Origin: Bacteroidaceae bacterium | GTDB taxonomy: Bacteria; Bacteroidota; Bacteroidia; Bacteroidales; Bacteroidaceae | Assembly: GCA_017961145.1 (NCBI GenBank) | Contig: JAGCXU010000027.1 | Location: 1 to 44,371 of the forward strand | Reading direction: 5' to 3' | Length of the DNA: 44,371 bases | Shown: positions 1 through 8,357 of the stretch, piece by piece | How the letters are laid out: the number at the start of each line of letters is the position of its first letter | Numbering within the stretch: position 1 is the first letter of the stretch | The notes under the pieces: model-generated | Database searches by the model: none | Seen by the model: only the letters and a program-made list of their open reading frames with translations | What the model was told of the DNA's origin: nothing | Position numbers and translations under genes: made by a program

Positions 1-2066
1 CCGGGTAGAATTCTCATGGCGTTTGACTTCACATCCCACCATTCGAAAGCACTATCGGGCAAAGGAATGCTTACGGTCTTACTGCTTCCGGCAGCAACAT
101 CGACACGTTGAAAAGCTCTCAAAGTGCGGATAGGACCGTCAACGTCGCCTACCTTACTTATATATACAAGCACCGTTTCTTCGCCATCTCGCTTGCTTTT
201 GTTGCTGATGGAAAGCGTTAACTTACCGTCTGCGAAACGCGGTTTTCCATACACAAACTTGCTGTAACTGAGGCCGTAACCGAAGGGGTAAAGCGGTTCA
301 CCACGGAAATAGCGATAAGTATGCCCTTCCATATTGTAGTCTTCGAAGTCGGGGAGTTGGTCCACATTACGATAGAACGTGATGGGCAGGCGGCCGCTTG
401 GGTTGACGCGACCAAAGAGAACCTCAGCCACGGCTTGTCCGCCAGCCTGACCTCCATACCAAACTTGCAGAATGGCATCAGTGGATTGCTGTTCCGGAAC
501 AAGCCCCATTGCACTACCAGAGCAGATAGCAAGGATGACACGCTTGCCTGCTTTATGGAGCGCAGCGAGTATATCGCGCTGATCCTGAGGCAGTTCTATC
601 ATCGTTCGGTCACCTCCCTTGAAGCCTGGCTCATTGACATTCATCTCCTCACCCTCAAGGCGCGGCGAGATACCACCGCAAAAGATGACTGTCTTTGCAC
701 CTGACGCTGCTTCAACTTGCTGGTTCACATCCCTCTTCCAAGGAATTAAAGTCGCTGACGGGTTGATGGCTTTGATGCCTTCTGCCAAGGTGATTGTATG
801 AAGAGGGAAGCCGTTATAGTTGCCCCACTGCATCTCCTCATCATTGGCATTCGGGCCCATAATGTAAAGTCCTTGTGTGTTGTTCTCAGAAAGAGGCAGG
901 ATGTTTTTCTCGTTTCGCAGTAGAACGATGCTTTTGCGGGCTGCCTCAAGAGCTAGAGCAGCGTGTTCTTCGCAGCAGAGACGACTGTCAGGAATCCTGT
1001 TCCAGGGATTGAGATGGGGGTCGTCGAAGTCGCCCAAACGGAAACGCGCCTCAAGCAAACGGCAAAGACTCTTGTCGATGGTCTCTTCCTTGATGCGTCC
1101 CTCTTTCACACCATCCACAAGGCTTCCATAACTGCCGCCGCATTCGACATCGGTTCCGGCAATCACCGCAGCACTAGTTGCCTCGGTCTTGCTCTGGCTG
1201 TAATGGTGTCCGTAATCTTTCCAGAAGTCGTCGATAGCTCCGCAATCGCTGGTAACCAAGCCATCGAAGCCCCATTCCTCGCGCAATATCTGCTGCAAAA
1301 GGCGGTCGCTACCACAGCAAGGTTTGCCCTCGAAACGGTTATAAGCACACATTACCTCAGCCACTTTTGCCTCTTTCACAAGGGCGCGGAAAGCATAGAG
1401 ATATGTCTCGTGAAGGTCGCGAAGCTTGATGTCCTCTGCATTGAAGCGGTGACGGCTCCACTCAGGACCGCTGTGCACGGCATAATGCTTAGCGCACGCC
1501 AGCAACTTCTGATAGGGAGCATCGGCAGGTCCTTGCAGACCTCGTACCACGCTCTTGCCCATCACGGCCGTGAGATACGGGTCTTCGCCGTAGGTCTCCT
1601 GTCCCCTGCCCCATCGCGGGTCACGGAAGATGTTGATGTTCGGCGTCCAGAAAGACAGGCCCTGATACATTTCTCGCTGTGTCCCGAGACGATGCGCTTT
1701 GTTGTGCTTGATGCGAGCCTCATCGCTCACGGCTGTGAAGATGCGCTCCACAAGCAGCGTGTCGAACGTCGCAGCCATGCCCATCGTGATGGGAAAGACT
1801 GTGGCATTACCGTTGCGACCCACGCCATGAAGGGCTTCGCTCCACCACTGGAAGACTGGCACATCGAGTCGCTCAACGGCACGAGAGTAGTTCATCATCA
1901 GCCCAACCTTCTCGTCGAGCTTCAACCTGCCACAAAGGTCAAGGGCTCGCTCCTTGGGACTTAGCTTTGGATTCTGATAAGGATAAGGCTGCGCTACAGC
2001 CGACAATCCAAATAATACCAGGAAGGAAATCGAAATTAAGCGATGAAATGGACGATTTTGTGTCAT
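1..2066 (-). CDS. Glycoside hydrolase family 3 beta-glycosidase (beta-xylosidase/beta-glucosidase type), 3' end beyond window
   Basis: The minus-strand frame is open from an ATG at 2066 to the window edge, so about 688 residues are visible and the C-terminus is missing. A Sec-type signal peptide ends near a VAQ site. The GH3 N-terminal TIM barrel follows, with NIFRDPRWGRGQETYGEDP and the KHYAVHSGPE stretch. The nucleophile motif SDCGAI places the catalytic Asp at about residue 274. The (alpha/beta)6 domain (ILLR-like NEKNILPLS, then GVxPRLEGEE-type residues) and the start of the C-terminal fibronectin III-like domain (FPFGYGLSY-like) come next. The SDCGAIDDFW context and NxFEGKP loop resemble exported Bacteroidetes xylosidases/glucosidases acting in the periplasm on oligosaccharides. 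Substrate specificity (xylo- versus gluco-) is inferred and cannot be settled. It is divergent from the TonB receptor gene. Confidence 0.93.
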   Translation of the reverse strand, partial: MTQNRPFHRLISISFLVLFGLSAVAQPYPYQNPKLSPKERALDLCGRLKLDEKVGLMMNYSRAVERLDVPVFQWWSEALHGVGRNGNATVFPITMGMAATFDTLLVERIFTAVSDEARIKHNKAHRLGTQREMYQGLSFWTPNINIFRDPRWGRGQETYGEDPYLTAVMGKSVVRGLQGPADAPYQKLLACAKHYAVHSGPEWSRHRFNAEDIKLRDLHETYLYAFRALVKEAKVAEVMCAYNRFEGKPCCGSDRLLQQILREEWGFDGLVTSDCGAIDDFWKDYGHHYSQSKTEATSAAVIAGTDVECGGSYGSLVDGVKEGRIKEETIDKSLCRLLEARFRLGDFDDPHLNPWNRIPDSRLCCEEHAALALEAARKSIVLLRNEKNILPLSENNTQGLYIMGPNANDEEMQWGNYNGFPLHTITLAEGIKAINPSATLIPWKRDVNQQVEAASGAKTVIFCGGISPRLEGEEMNVNEPGFKGGDRTMIELPQDQRDILAALHKAGKRVILAICSGSAMGLVPEQQSTDAILQVWYGGQAGGQAVAEVLFGRVNPSGRLPITFYRNVDQLPDFEDYNMEGHTYRYFRGEPLYPFGYGLSYSKFVYGKPRFADGKLTLSISNKSKRDGEETVLVYISKVGDVDGPIRTLRAFQRVDVAAGSSKTVSIPLPDSAFEWWDVKSNAMRILP

Positions 2067-2084
2067 AGTTATATGTTTTTTTTG

Positions 2085-2092
2085 CAAATATA
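2085..2092 (-). promoter_or_regulatory. Bacteroidetes -7 promoter box for the GH3 gene
   Basis: On the minus strand the box reads TATATTTG, matching TAnnTTTG, and lies about 19 bases before the GH3 start codon. This is a motif match only. Confidence 0.6.
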
Positions 2093-2135
2093 GCAATAAA
2101 TCTTCACATCGCTTCTTTTTTCGTCAAGAAAAGTG

Positions 2136-2143
2136 TACTTTTG
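2136..2143 (+). promoter_or_regulatory. Bacteroidetes -7 promoter box for the TonB receptor gene
   Basis: The box TACTTTTG matches TAnnTTTG and lies 28 bases before the ATG at 2172. With the minus-strand box at 2085-2092 it forms a divergent promoter region. Confidence 0.6.
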
Positions 2144-2171
2144 CGAATGCTAAGGTAAAAAGTCTTGTTTT

Positions 2172-4340
2172 ATGGCACACATTAAGCCGAAAGCGCTGCT
2201 GCTTTCCCTCCTTTGCTTTGCTGCGACAAATCTGCAAGCACAACAAACGGAACGTGCTGACTCGACTTTGATGCAAGAAGTGAGCATCAACGGACAACGT
2301 CAGCGCATCAGTTACCGACTCGACCGCCAGCGTGTCGATGCCTCGCAAGTGCTTACGGCTCAAGGCGGCACAGCCTTCGACGTGCTTCGTTCCGTGCCTG
2401 GCGTCGTTGTGGATGCCGATGGCGGACTCTCTTTTCGCGGCAGCCAGGAGTTCCTCGTCTATGTCGATGGCAAACCCTCGCCGCTCTCAGGCACCGAAGC
2501 CTTGCAGATGATTGGTGCTGCCAGCATCAAGGACATCGAGATTCTCACAACTCCTTCGGCCAAATACAAGACAGACGGCGATGTAGGCATTATCAATATC
2601 GTTACGAAACGAAGCGAAACGGAGGGTTGGGATATTGCCGTCAACGGAACAGCCTCAACTTGGAGGACGCTTTCGCTCGACACGAAAATCAACTATCGGA
2701 CAGGACACCATAATATATATGTAGGCGGACAAGGCTCCGACATCCACAACAAAAGCCAGTTCGAGCAAGAGAAACAGACTTCGGCTAAAGGTACAACAGT
2801 CACGTCTTATGCAGATGGCACTCGCTTCCGCGACTTCCGAACCTACATAGGGCAAGGCGGCTATGAGTTCAACGACGGCTGGCACATGCTCAACATCGAC
2901 CTGCAAGGCGGCAGAACCATCAATCCGAGAGGTGGCGACATGACCTATAAAACTCTCACCTCTACATCGTTTGCCGCTCCTTTGGAAGGGATGGAGGAAG
3001 CTCACGACCGCTACAAGTTGACAAAGAAACTCTTCCAAACTGCCATCGACTATACATGGAAACTCAACGAGCGAGGCGACGAAGTCAGCATCGCCAATCG
3101 CTTCCGTTATGACCGCTTCTCGGAGGAATATACCGAGAGCAACATGTTCGACATGAACGGCGCACGGCAAGAGGGTACTCGCGGCTATGAGACAGAGCAT
3201 CATTGGGACTGCGACGGTGCCTTCGCCTACAAACTTCACTACCGAAAGCAAGGCACGCTGGAACTCGGCTACCAGTACACCACATACAGCGAGCACGGCG
3301 ACTACCGCATCTGCTACTGGGACTTGCCGCAGCAGGCCTTCGTCTGGCAGGACAACCTCTACGCTCCTTTCTACTATCGTCGACAGACACATAGCTCTTA
3401 TGCTCAGGTGAACGACCGCATCGGCCCTCTCCATTTCGATGCAGGACTGCGCATCGACCACCTCAAAGACGACATGGACTTGCCGACCATTACCAGTCGC
3501 CACAAGAAATATACCGAGTTCTATCCATCGGCGCACCTCGCATATACAACCAATAAGGCAGGCACCTTCACGCTAGGCTACTCGCGTCGGACCAATCGAC
3601 CGGGAATCTGGAAGCTCGAGCCCTACATTACCTACGAGGACTACCACACGCGTATCATCGGCAATCCAGACCTTGAATCGGAGTACATACACTCGATGGA
3701 GGCGTCGTGGCGCAAGATGGTTGGCAACACACAACTGGTGCTGTCGGGTTATGCGAGGCGCGAAACGGGAGTAGTCGATTATGTCCGACGTGCCTATGAT
3801 GCAGGTGTGACGCTCGACAGTATCATCAATGCCGGCAACGAGTGGTGCGAAGGGATTGAATTGCAGGTCACGACAAAGCCTACGCGCTGGTGGCAGCTTA
3901 CGGCAAACGGATGCTTGTCCTTCCACAACTTCCGAGCCAAATACGAAGGCTGCACTAATACTCACGCCACCTCAGGCACGGCAGGATGGATTAACACATT
4001 CCGCCTGGCGAAGAACACCGCCTTACAGTTCGACGGACACTTTGTGGGTATGGAGCATCTCACGCAAGGCAAGGAGTCGTCCTACGTCTTTTTCGACCTT
4101 GCGGCTCGCCAGTCGCTACTGCAAGGCAAACTGCAGCTGGGCCTCGTCTGGCACGATATCTTCCACACAGCTCGCTACCATAGCATCCGCACTTCGTCGC
4201 TCTTGAGCAGCGAGACATGGGTGCGTCCAACCTATCCAAACATCGTCCTGAGCGTCTCCTATCGCTTCCGCCAACCTTCCACAAAAGCAAAAGAAGGCGC
4301 AATTAGCAAGGAAGCCGAGTTCGTGGGCAAAGACTTCTGA
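2172..4340 (+). CDS. TonB-dependent receptor / outer membrane beta-barrel family protein
   Basis: The product is 722 residues with a Sec signal peptide ending near LQAQQ. A plug domain spans about residues 45-130 (FDVLRSVPGVVVDADGGLSF, VYVDGKPSPLSG, IEILTTPSAKY, INIVTKR). The rest is a long barrel rich in alternating aromatic strands, ending in VSVSYRF before a short tail. The layout matches the Bacteroidetes family with a plug plus OMP_b-brl_3 barrel. The usual N-terminal carboxypeptidase-regulatory-like domain is absent or very short. It should reside in the outer membrane and import or bind an unknown ligand. No SusD partner is adjacent, so it is not an obvious SusCD pair. Residues about 268-280 (AAPLEGMEEA) are encoded by a stretch resembling the palindromic repeat family described at 16926. 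Confidence 0.88.
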   Translation: MAHIKPKALLLSLLCFAATNLQAQQTERADSTLMQEVSINGQRQRISYRLDRQRVDASQVLTAQGGTAFDVLRSVPGVVVDADGGLSFRGSQEFLVYVDGKPSPLSGTEALQMIGAASIKDIEILTTPSAKYKTDGDVGIINIVTKRSETEGWDIAVNGTASTWRTLSLDTKINYRTGHHNIYVGGQGSDIHNKSQFEQEKQTSAKGTTVTSYADGTRFRDFRTYIGQGGYEFNDGWHMLNIDLQGGRTINPRGGDMTYKTLTSTSFAAPLEGMEEAHDRYKLTKKLFQTAIDYTWKLNERGDEVSIANRFRYDRFSEEYTESNMFDMNGARQEGTRGYETEHHWDCDGAFAYKLHYRKQGTLELGYQYTTYSEHGDYRICYWDLPQQAFVWQDNLYAPFYYRRQTHSSYAQVNDRIGPLHFDAGLRIDHLKDDMDLPTITSRHKKYTEFYPSAHLAYTTNKAGTFTLGYSRRTNRPGIWKLEPYITYEDYHTRIIGNPDLESEYIHSMEASWRKMVGNTQLVLSGYARRETGVVDYVRRAYDAGVTLDSIINAGNEWCEGIELQVTTKPTRWWQLTANGCLSFHNFRAKYEGCTNTHATSGTAGWINTFRLAKNTALQFDGHFVGMEHLTQGKESSYVFFDLAARQSLLQGKLQLGLVWHDIFHTARYHSIRTSSLLSSETWVRPTYPNIVLSVSYRFRQPSTKAKEGAISKEAEFVGKDF
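2977..3002 (+). repeat. In-frame relic of the C/G-rich palindromic repeat inside the TonB receptor
   Basis: This 26-base stretch begins CTCCTTTGGA and ends GAGGAAGCT. Aligned by eye with 17365-17390 at the edge of the DUF559 element, 22 of 26 positions agree and all differences are A/G. It encodes PLEGMEEA in frame. Homology is inferred from alignment without statistics. Confidence 0.5.
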
Positions 4341-4377
4341 ATTTACAACTTGACTAATTACAATTTACAGTTTCATT

Positions 4378-5463
4378 ATGAAGAAAGCGCTTTTACTTAT
4401 GAGCCTGTTGATGTCTATGTTTGCGATGGCTCAAAAGGCTGACAATCCCCTAAGGATTGGTGTTTCAGGTGTGGCTCATGGACATCTCTGGAACCTTATC
4501 AACGCTATGAATCGCGGTGACTTTGTCATCGTGGGTGTGGCTGAGGAGAACGACGACTTCCGCCAGCACAACAACCTCATTGGCCGTCTCCCAAAGGAGA
4601 AATTCTATGCCTCACTTCCTGAGATGCTCGACAAGGAGAAGCCCGAGGTCGTGGTCGATTACGGAAGTATCTTGCATCACATGGCTACGGTAGAGGCTTG
4701 TGCTCAGCGCGGCATCCATGTCATGGTGGAGAAACCGCTTGCTACAACCTACAAGCAAGCCCTCAAGATGCAGGAACTGGCAAAGAAGTATGGCATAAAA
4801 ATCATGACTAATTATGAGACAACTTGGTACGCGACCAATCATCATCTCAAGAATCTTGTGGATAGAGGGCAGTTCGGAAAGGTTCATCGTATCGATGTCT
4901 ATGATGGTCACCAAGGTCCGAAAGAGATTGGCTGCGACAGGATGTTTCTCTCGTGGCTGACCGATCCGAAAGAGAACGGTGGTGGTGCCGTCATTGATTT
5001 TGGCTGTTATGGTGTTAACCTTGCTACTTGGCTGCTCGATGGAGCAAAGCCCAAAAGCGTCTATGCTGTCTTGCAACAGAACAAGCCTGAGGTCTATCCG
5101 AAGGTGGACGACGATGCTACTATTCTCTTGGAGTATGATGGCTGCACAGTTCAAGTGATGGGCTCTTGGTGCTGGCCGATGAACAGGAAGGACATGTATG
5201 TCTATGGCTCAAAGGGTTATGCTTACCAACGCAATGGAAACAGAATGCAACTCCTTGTTAATGACAAGCAGGGCCGCGAGTTCAATGCTCCGAAACTCTT
5301 GCCTCCCTACAACGACTCCTATCGCTACCTGAAGGCTCTCGTCCGAGGTCAGATAGAGGAACAGCCTTCCGACCTCTCTGCTTTGGAGAATAATGTCTTA
5401 GTCGTCCAGATTCTCGAAGCAGCCATTCGAAGCGCCAAGACAGGGAAGGCTGTGAAGCTTTAG
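4378..5463 (+). CDS. Gfo/Idh/MocA family oxidoreductase with a signal peptide
   Basis: The product is 361 residues and belongs to the NAD(P)-dependent Gfo/Idh/MocA family. After a hydrophobic leader (residues 1-18, ending SMFAMAQ) comes a Rossmann fold with GVSGVAHGH as the glycine-rich loop. The family EKP motif (VMVEKPLATT) and a C-terminal alpha/beta domain follow, including GGGAVIDFGCYGVNL. Members act on sugars, inositols or glycosides, either as dehydrogenases or through a transient keto intermediate for glycoside cleavage. The leader lacks a twin-arginine motif, which is odd because folded cofactor-bound relatives usually leave by the Tat route. It starts 37 bases after the TonB receptor and is probably cotranscribed. 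The substrate is unknown. Confidence 0.9.
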   Translation: MKKALLLMSLLMSMFAMAQKADNPLRIGVSGVAHGHLWNLINAMNRGDFVIVGVAEENDDFRQHNNLIGRLPKEKFYASLPEMLDKEKPEVVVDYGSILHHMATVEACAQRGIHVMVEKPLATTYKQALKMQELAKKYGIKIMTNYETTWYATNHHLKNLVDRGQFGKVHRIDVYDGHQGPKEIGCDRMFLSWLTDPKENGGGAVIDFGCYGVNLATWLLDGAKPKSVYAVLQQNKPEVYPKVDDDATILLEYDGCTVQVMGSWCWPMNRKDMYVYGSKGYAYQRNGNRMQLLVNDKQGREFNAPKLLPPYNDSYRYLKALVRGQIEEQPSDLSALENNVLVVQILEAAIRSAKTGKAVKL

Positions 5464-5482
5464 TTTAGAAGAGGAAAACACG

Positions 5483-5592
5483 GCCTGCCAAACTTCCAAA
5501 CGTAACACTATACAATCGCAAACGACACACTATACGATTGCAAACGTAAAACGTTATGTTTGGCAACGACACTGGGGTTGTTTGGCCCTAAT
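5483..5592 (-). repeat. 22-bp repeat array A (five units)
   Basis: Five head-to-tail units of exactly 22 bp start at 5483, 5505, 5527, 5549 and 5571. Units 2 and 3 share ACACTATAC at the left and GCAAACG at the right; the outer units are more degenerate. Orientation is opposite to array C. The array follows the oxidoreductase stop by 19 bases and runs up to the tRNA-Lys terminator hairpin. There is no unique spacer between units, so it is not CRISPR. Confidence 0.75.
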
Positions 5593-5595
5593 AAC

Positions 5596-5625
5596 AAGAG
5601 GAGAGACTTTTGAGTCTCTCCTCTT
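5596..5625 (-). terminator. Perfect 13-bp hairpin downstream of tRNA-Lys
   Basis: Arms at 5596-5608 and 5613-5625 are perfectly complementary with a 4-base loop. The hairpin abuts the encoded CCA end of the tRNA. The following T-tract on the minus strand is poor, so termination is probable rather than certain. It could also serve the plus-strand gene upstream. Confidence 0.7.
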
Positions 5626-5701
5626 TGGTAACCCGCTTGGGGCTCGAACCCAAGACCCCCACATTAAAAGTGTGATGCTCTACCAACTGAGCTAGCGAGT
5701 C
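5626..5701 (-). tRNA. tRNA-Lys (anticodon TTT)
   Basis: Read on the minus strand, the gene starts GACTCGC and folds into a full cloverleaf. The D-arm is GCTCAGTTGGTAGAGC, the anticodon stem-loop carries CTTTTAA (anticodon TTT), and the T-arm contains GGTTCGAGCC. The acceptor 3' strand is GCGGGTT followed by discriminator A. The CCA end is encoded (5626-5628). A G-U pair closes the acceptor stem. Confidence 0.97.
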
Positions 5702-5732
5702 AACCTAGATGCAAATTTTTCATTTGCGGCTG

Positions 5733-5740
5733 CAAAGGTA
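5733..5740 (-). promoter_or_regulatory. -7 promoter box for tRNA-Lys
   Basis: The minus strand reads TACCTTTG about 32 bases upstream of the tRNA 5' end. A short inverted repeat, GCAAAT/ATTTGC, lies between them at 5711-5727. Confidence 0.6.
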
Positions 5741-5764
5741 CAAATAAAAATGAAAAATGAAAAA

Positions 5765-6892
5765 TTATTTGTTTCCCTCTGCTTTTTGTTCTTTATCTGG
5801 TTGTTTTTGTATGTCTTTGTCCGTTTCTTTGAGGATAAATCGTCGATAATATGAAATAAGCAATGTCGTGAGAGGCAGGGCGATGATGAGTCCGATAATG
5901 CCAAGCAAACTACCCCAAACAGAAAGGCTCAGCAGGATGATAGCTGGGTTCAAGCCCATTACATGACCCATAATTTTGGGGGTCAGAAAGACGTCTTGAA
6001 TGGTCTGAACTACGGCAAAAACAGCGAGAGCACAAAGGATGATTACCCAGAAACTCTGGCCTGTATCGGCTGCTTTCACGAGGGCCAGTATGATGGTGGG
6101 AATAAAGCCCACGAGTTGCAGATAGGGGATCAAGTTGAGCAGGCCGATAAAGAGTCCCAGACCAATTGCCATCGGAAAATCTATGATTAGGAAGCCTATG
6201 CTGAAGAGGATGCCGACTATGAGAGCGATGAGCGACTGCCCACGGAAATAGGCGTTCATGCCGCTTTTCACATCCCCAGCCACCATGCTTGCAAAACTTC
6301 TTTGTCCAGTAGGGATGAAGCGAATCCAGCCTTCGGATATCTTCTCGTAATCCATCAAAATGAAAAAGAGATAGAGCAAAACAACCAGACTTCCCAGCAG
6401 TCCGATGGCAAAATTGAGTGTGCCGGAGAGAAACTCCCAAGCCTTCAGGACAAGATTCTCTGCTACATCCATTACACTACTGTGCTGCAAAAGCTTCATC
6501 AAGGAATCGTCGCTGGCATAGCTCTGCAGCATATTCTGAATGTTTGCCATGAACTCAGACGACGCAAAAGTGTCGTGGAAATAGACAGTAATCAGTTTGG
6601 CCATTCGAAGGCTCTCCTCGATGATGGGAGGCACAACGAGGAAGGCTGCAAGAGTAAGTACTGCAAGTACGATGAGCAGGGCAACAGCAATACTCAGGAC
6701 ACGATATTTCAGGCGGCATTTAATCTGCAGAAAACGGACAAAAGGATAGATCATGTAAGCCATGATCCAAGCGATGAAGAATGGCAGCAATACCTTGGAA
6801 AGGCGATTGATGAGCAATACAAGTCCTACTGCTATGAGCGCTGCAATAAGCCATCTTACAACGCGATCGAAGGTTATCTCTTTCTCTAACAT
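5765..6892 (-). CDS. AI-2E family (UPF0118) transporter
   Basis: The predicted protein is about 375 residues, an integral membrane protein with roughly eight hydrophobic segments and the family C-terminal signature (GLNPAIILLSLSVWGSLLG, then IALPLTTLL). The family is named for autoinducer-2 export, but many members are ion or solute permeases of unknown substrate, so no specific role is claimed. The start MLEKEITF at 6892 is chosen because it follows the thymidine kinase stop by two bases behind a purine-rich GAGGAGGAATAG stretch. An upstream ATG at 6946 would overlap tdk by 52 bases. It probably forms a two-gene operon with tdk. Confidence 0.88.
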   Translation of the reverse strand: MLEKEITFDRVVRWLIAALIAVGLVLLINRLSKVLLPFFIAWIMAYMIYPFVRFLQIKCRLKYRVLSIAVALLIVLAVLTLAAFLVVPPIIEESLRMAKLITVYFHDTFASSEFMANIQNMLQSYASDDSLMKLLQHSSVMDVAENLVLKAWEFLSGTLNFAIGLLGSLVVLLYLFFILMDYEKISEGWIRFIPTGQRSFASMVAGDVKSGMNAYFRGQSLIALIVGILFSIGFLIIDFPMAIGLGLFIGLLNLIPYLQLVGFIPTIILALVKAADTGQSFWVIILCALAVFAVVQTIQDVFLTPKIMGHVMGLNPAIILLSLSVWGSLLGIIGLIIALPLTTLLISYYRRFILKETDKDIQKQPDKEQKAEGNK

Positions 6893-6894
6893 TC

Positions 6895-7491
6895 CTATTC
6901 CTCCTCTTTCTTTTCCTTTATGGCTTGAGCATAGCACTCTCGGCAAAGCGGTTCATATTCCTGTTTCTCGCCAAGCAGAACTTGCTTATCGCCTGATACA
7001 ATACGATGGCTGACGTAAGCCAAAGCTCCACAACGAACACAAATGGCATGCACCTTGGTTACCTCGTCGGCAATAGCAAGGAGAGCTGGCATTGGTCCGA
7101 AAGGTACGCCCTTGAAATCGAGGTCAAGACCTGCAACAATCACACGAATACCTCTGGCTGCCAACTCGTTACAAACCTCCACAATATGCTCGTCGAAGAA
7201 CTGTGCCTCGTCGATACCCACCACTTCACTCTCTTGCGCCATGAGCAAGATGCTTGCCGAAGAATCGACAGGCGTCGAGGGAATGCTGTTCCCTTCGTGA
7301 CTGACGACCTCTTCCTCGCTATAGCGGACATCGATGGCAGGCTTGAATATCTCAACCCTCTGCCTGGCAAACTGAGCTCGACGAAGACGACGGATGAGCT
7401 CCTCCGTCTTTCCTGAGAACATCGAACCACACACGACCTCTACCCTGCCTCGACGCATCATCTCACCATTGCTTGAACCAACGTCTTTCAT
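6895..7491 (-). CDS. tdk: Thymidine kinase (type II)
   Basis: The product is 198 residues and phosphorylates thymidine with ATP for pyrimidine salvage in the cytoplasm. The P-loop GSMFSGKT is at residues 22-29, the DEAQF metal/catalytic motif near residue 95, and the lasso loop region after it. Two zinc-binding pairs, CVRCG and CREC, are all present. Length is normal for the type II family. Alternative starts at Met11 or Met12 ([10 protein letters not shown]) are possible because the first ten residues look non-conserved. The downstream permease begins two bases after the stop. Confidence 0.96.
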   Translation of the reverse strand: MKDVGSSNGEMMRRGRVEVVCGSMFSGKTEELIRRLRRAQFARQRVEIFKPAIDVRYSEEEVVSHEGNSIPSTPVDSSASILLMAQESEVVGIDEAQFFDEHIVEVCNELAARGIRVIVAGLDLDFKGVPFGPMPALLAIADEVTKVHAICVRCGALAYVSHRIVSGDKQVLLGEKQEYEPLCRECYAQAIKEKKEEE

Positions 7492-7514
7492 CTTTTCTAC
7501 GTCTTTTTCAGGGA

Positions 7515-7522
7515 CAAATATA
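7515..7522 (-). promoter_or_regulatory. -7 promoter box for tdk
   Basis: The minus strand reads TATATTTG, 23 bases before the tdk start codon. Confidence 0.6.
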
Positions 7523-7537
7523 CAAAGAAATTAAAAA

Positions 7538-7607
7538 TTAAGAGTTAAGAGTTAAGAAAAATACTAAAAAAGCCAAAAACTATGAACTATGAACTATGAA
7601 CTATGAA
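7538..7607. repeat. Heptanucleotide tandem repeats in the tdk/rsmI intergenic region
   Basis: TTAAGAG occurs twice plus a TTAAGAA variant (7538-7558), and CTATGAA occurs four times in tandem (7580-7607). The tract lies between the divergent tdk and rsmI promoters and may vary in copy number by slippage. Confidence 0.8.
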
Positions 7608-7616
7608 CTTTTTTCG

Positions 7617-7624
7617 TACCTTTG
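7617..7624 (+). promoter_or_regulatory. -7 promoter box for rsmI
   Basis: TACCTTTG lies 25 bases before the rsmI ATG. The CTATGAA tract occupies the position expected for the -33 element and upstream DNA, so repeat number would change promoter spacing context. Confidence 0.65.
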
Positions 7625-7649
7625 CAGACGCGTTATTATATAATAAGGT

Positions 7650-8324
7650 ATGGGAACTCTTTACTTGGTGCCGACGCCTGTCGGCAATCTCGAGGATATC
7701 ACGATGCGAGCGCTCAAAGTGCTTCGTGAGGCTGACCTCATCCTTGCCGAAGATACGCGAACAAGTGGCAACCTATTGAAGCACTTCGACATCAAAAACG
7801 CGATGCTCTCATACCACAAATTCAACGAGCACAAAACGGTGGAAAGCATCGTGGAGCGCTTGTTGGCAGGGCAGACAATTGCCGTAGTCAGCGATGCAGG
7901 CACACCTGGTATCAGCGACCCAGGTTTCCTCGTTGCTCGCGAGGCTATCAAGGCAGGCATAGAAGTCATCACATTGCCTGGAGCAACGGCTTTCGTGCCA
8001 GCATTGGTGAGCAGCGGTTTGCCTTGTGACCGCTTCTGCTTTGAAGGTTTCTTGCCACAGAAGAAAGGCAGGCAGACACGACTTCAAGCCCTTGCAGAAG
8101 AGACGCGGACCATGATCTTCTACGAATCGCCCCATCGCATCACAAAAGCTCTGACGCAGTTCATCGAAGTCTTTGGTCCTGACAGGCAAGCAAGTGTCTG
8201 CCGAGAAATAAGTAAGATTCACGAAGAAAGCGTTCGAGGCACACTTCAAGAAGCCCTGCAACACTTCACAGAAACAGAGCCAAGAGGTGAGTTCGTTATG
8301 GTTGTGGCAGGAAAAGACTCATAA
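7650..8324 (+). CDS. rsmI: 16S rRNA (cytidine(1402)-2'-O)-methyltransferase
   Basis: The product is 224 residues of the SAM-dependent tetrapyrrole (corrin/porphyrin) methylase fold. It methylates the ribose of C1402 in the 16S rRNA decoding site. Family motifs are clear: LYLVPTPVGNLEDIT at the N-terminus, LAEDTRTSGNLLKHF, VSDAGTPGISDPG, the LPGATAFVPALVSSGLP stretch, and YESPHRI. It is slightly shorter than the enterobacterial enzyme at the C-terminus, as is usual in Bacteroidetes. It heads a plus-strand run with a lipoprotein gene, hflX and fumarase. Confidence 0.96.
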   Translation: MGTLYLVPTPVGNLEDITMRALKVLREADLILAEDTRTSGNLLKHFDIKNAMLSYHKFNEHKTVESIVERLLAGQTIAVVSDAGTPGISDPGFLVAREAIKAGIEVITLPGATAFVPALVSSGLPCDRFCFEGFLPQKKGRQTRLQALAEETRTMIFYESPHRITKALTQFIEVFGPDRQASVCREISKIHEESVRGTLQEALQHFTETEPRGEFVMVVAGKDS

Positions 8325-8357
8325 ACCGGTAAACATATAAACTTATAAATTAAGGAT

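Noticed and set aside
963-1964. Open frame of 333 codons on the plus strand
   Set aside because: It is antisense to the GH3 gene, which has clear family motifs and a promoter; the plus-strand product has no recognisable features.
2172-4340. SusC of a polysaccharide utilisation locus
   Set aside because: There is no SusD neighbour and no carboxypeptidase-like N-terminal domain, and the length is well below typical SusC.
5483-5592. Plasmid-type iterons or a replication origin
   Set aside because: 22 bp is a common iteron length, but seven dispersed arrays at gene ends, with no rep gene or DnaA boxes seen, argue against an origin.
5765-6892. Assigning AI-2 quorum-signal export to the AI-2E family protein
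   Set aside because: The family name is historical and members transport varied solutes; no luxS or related gene is in the window.
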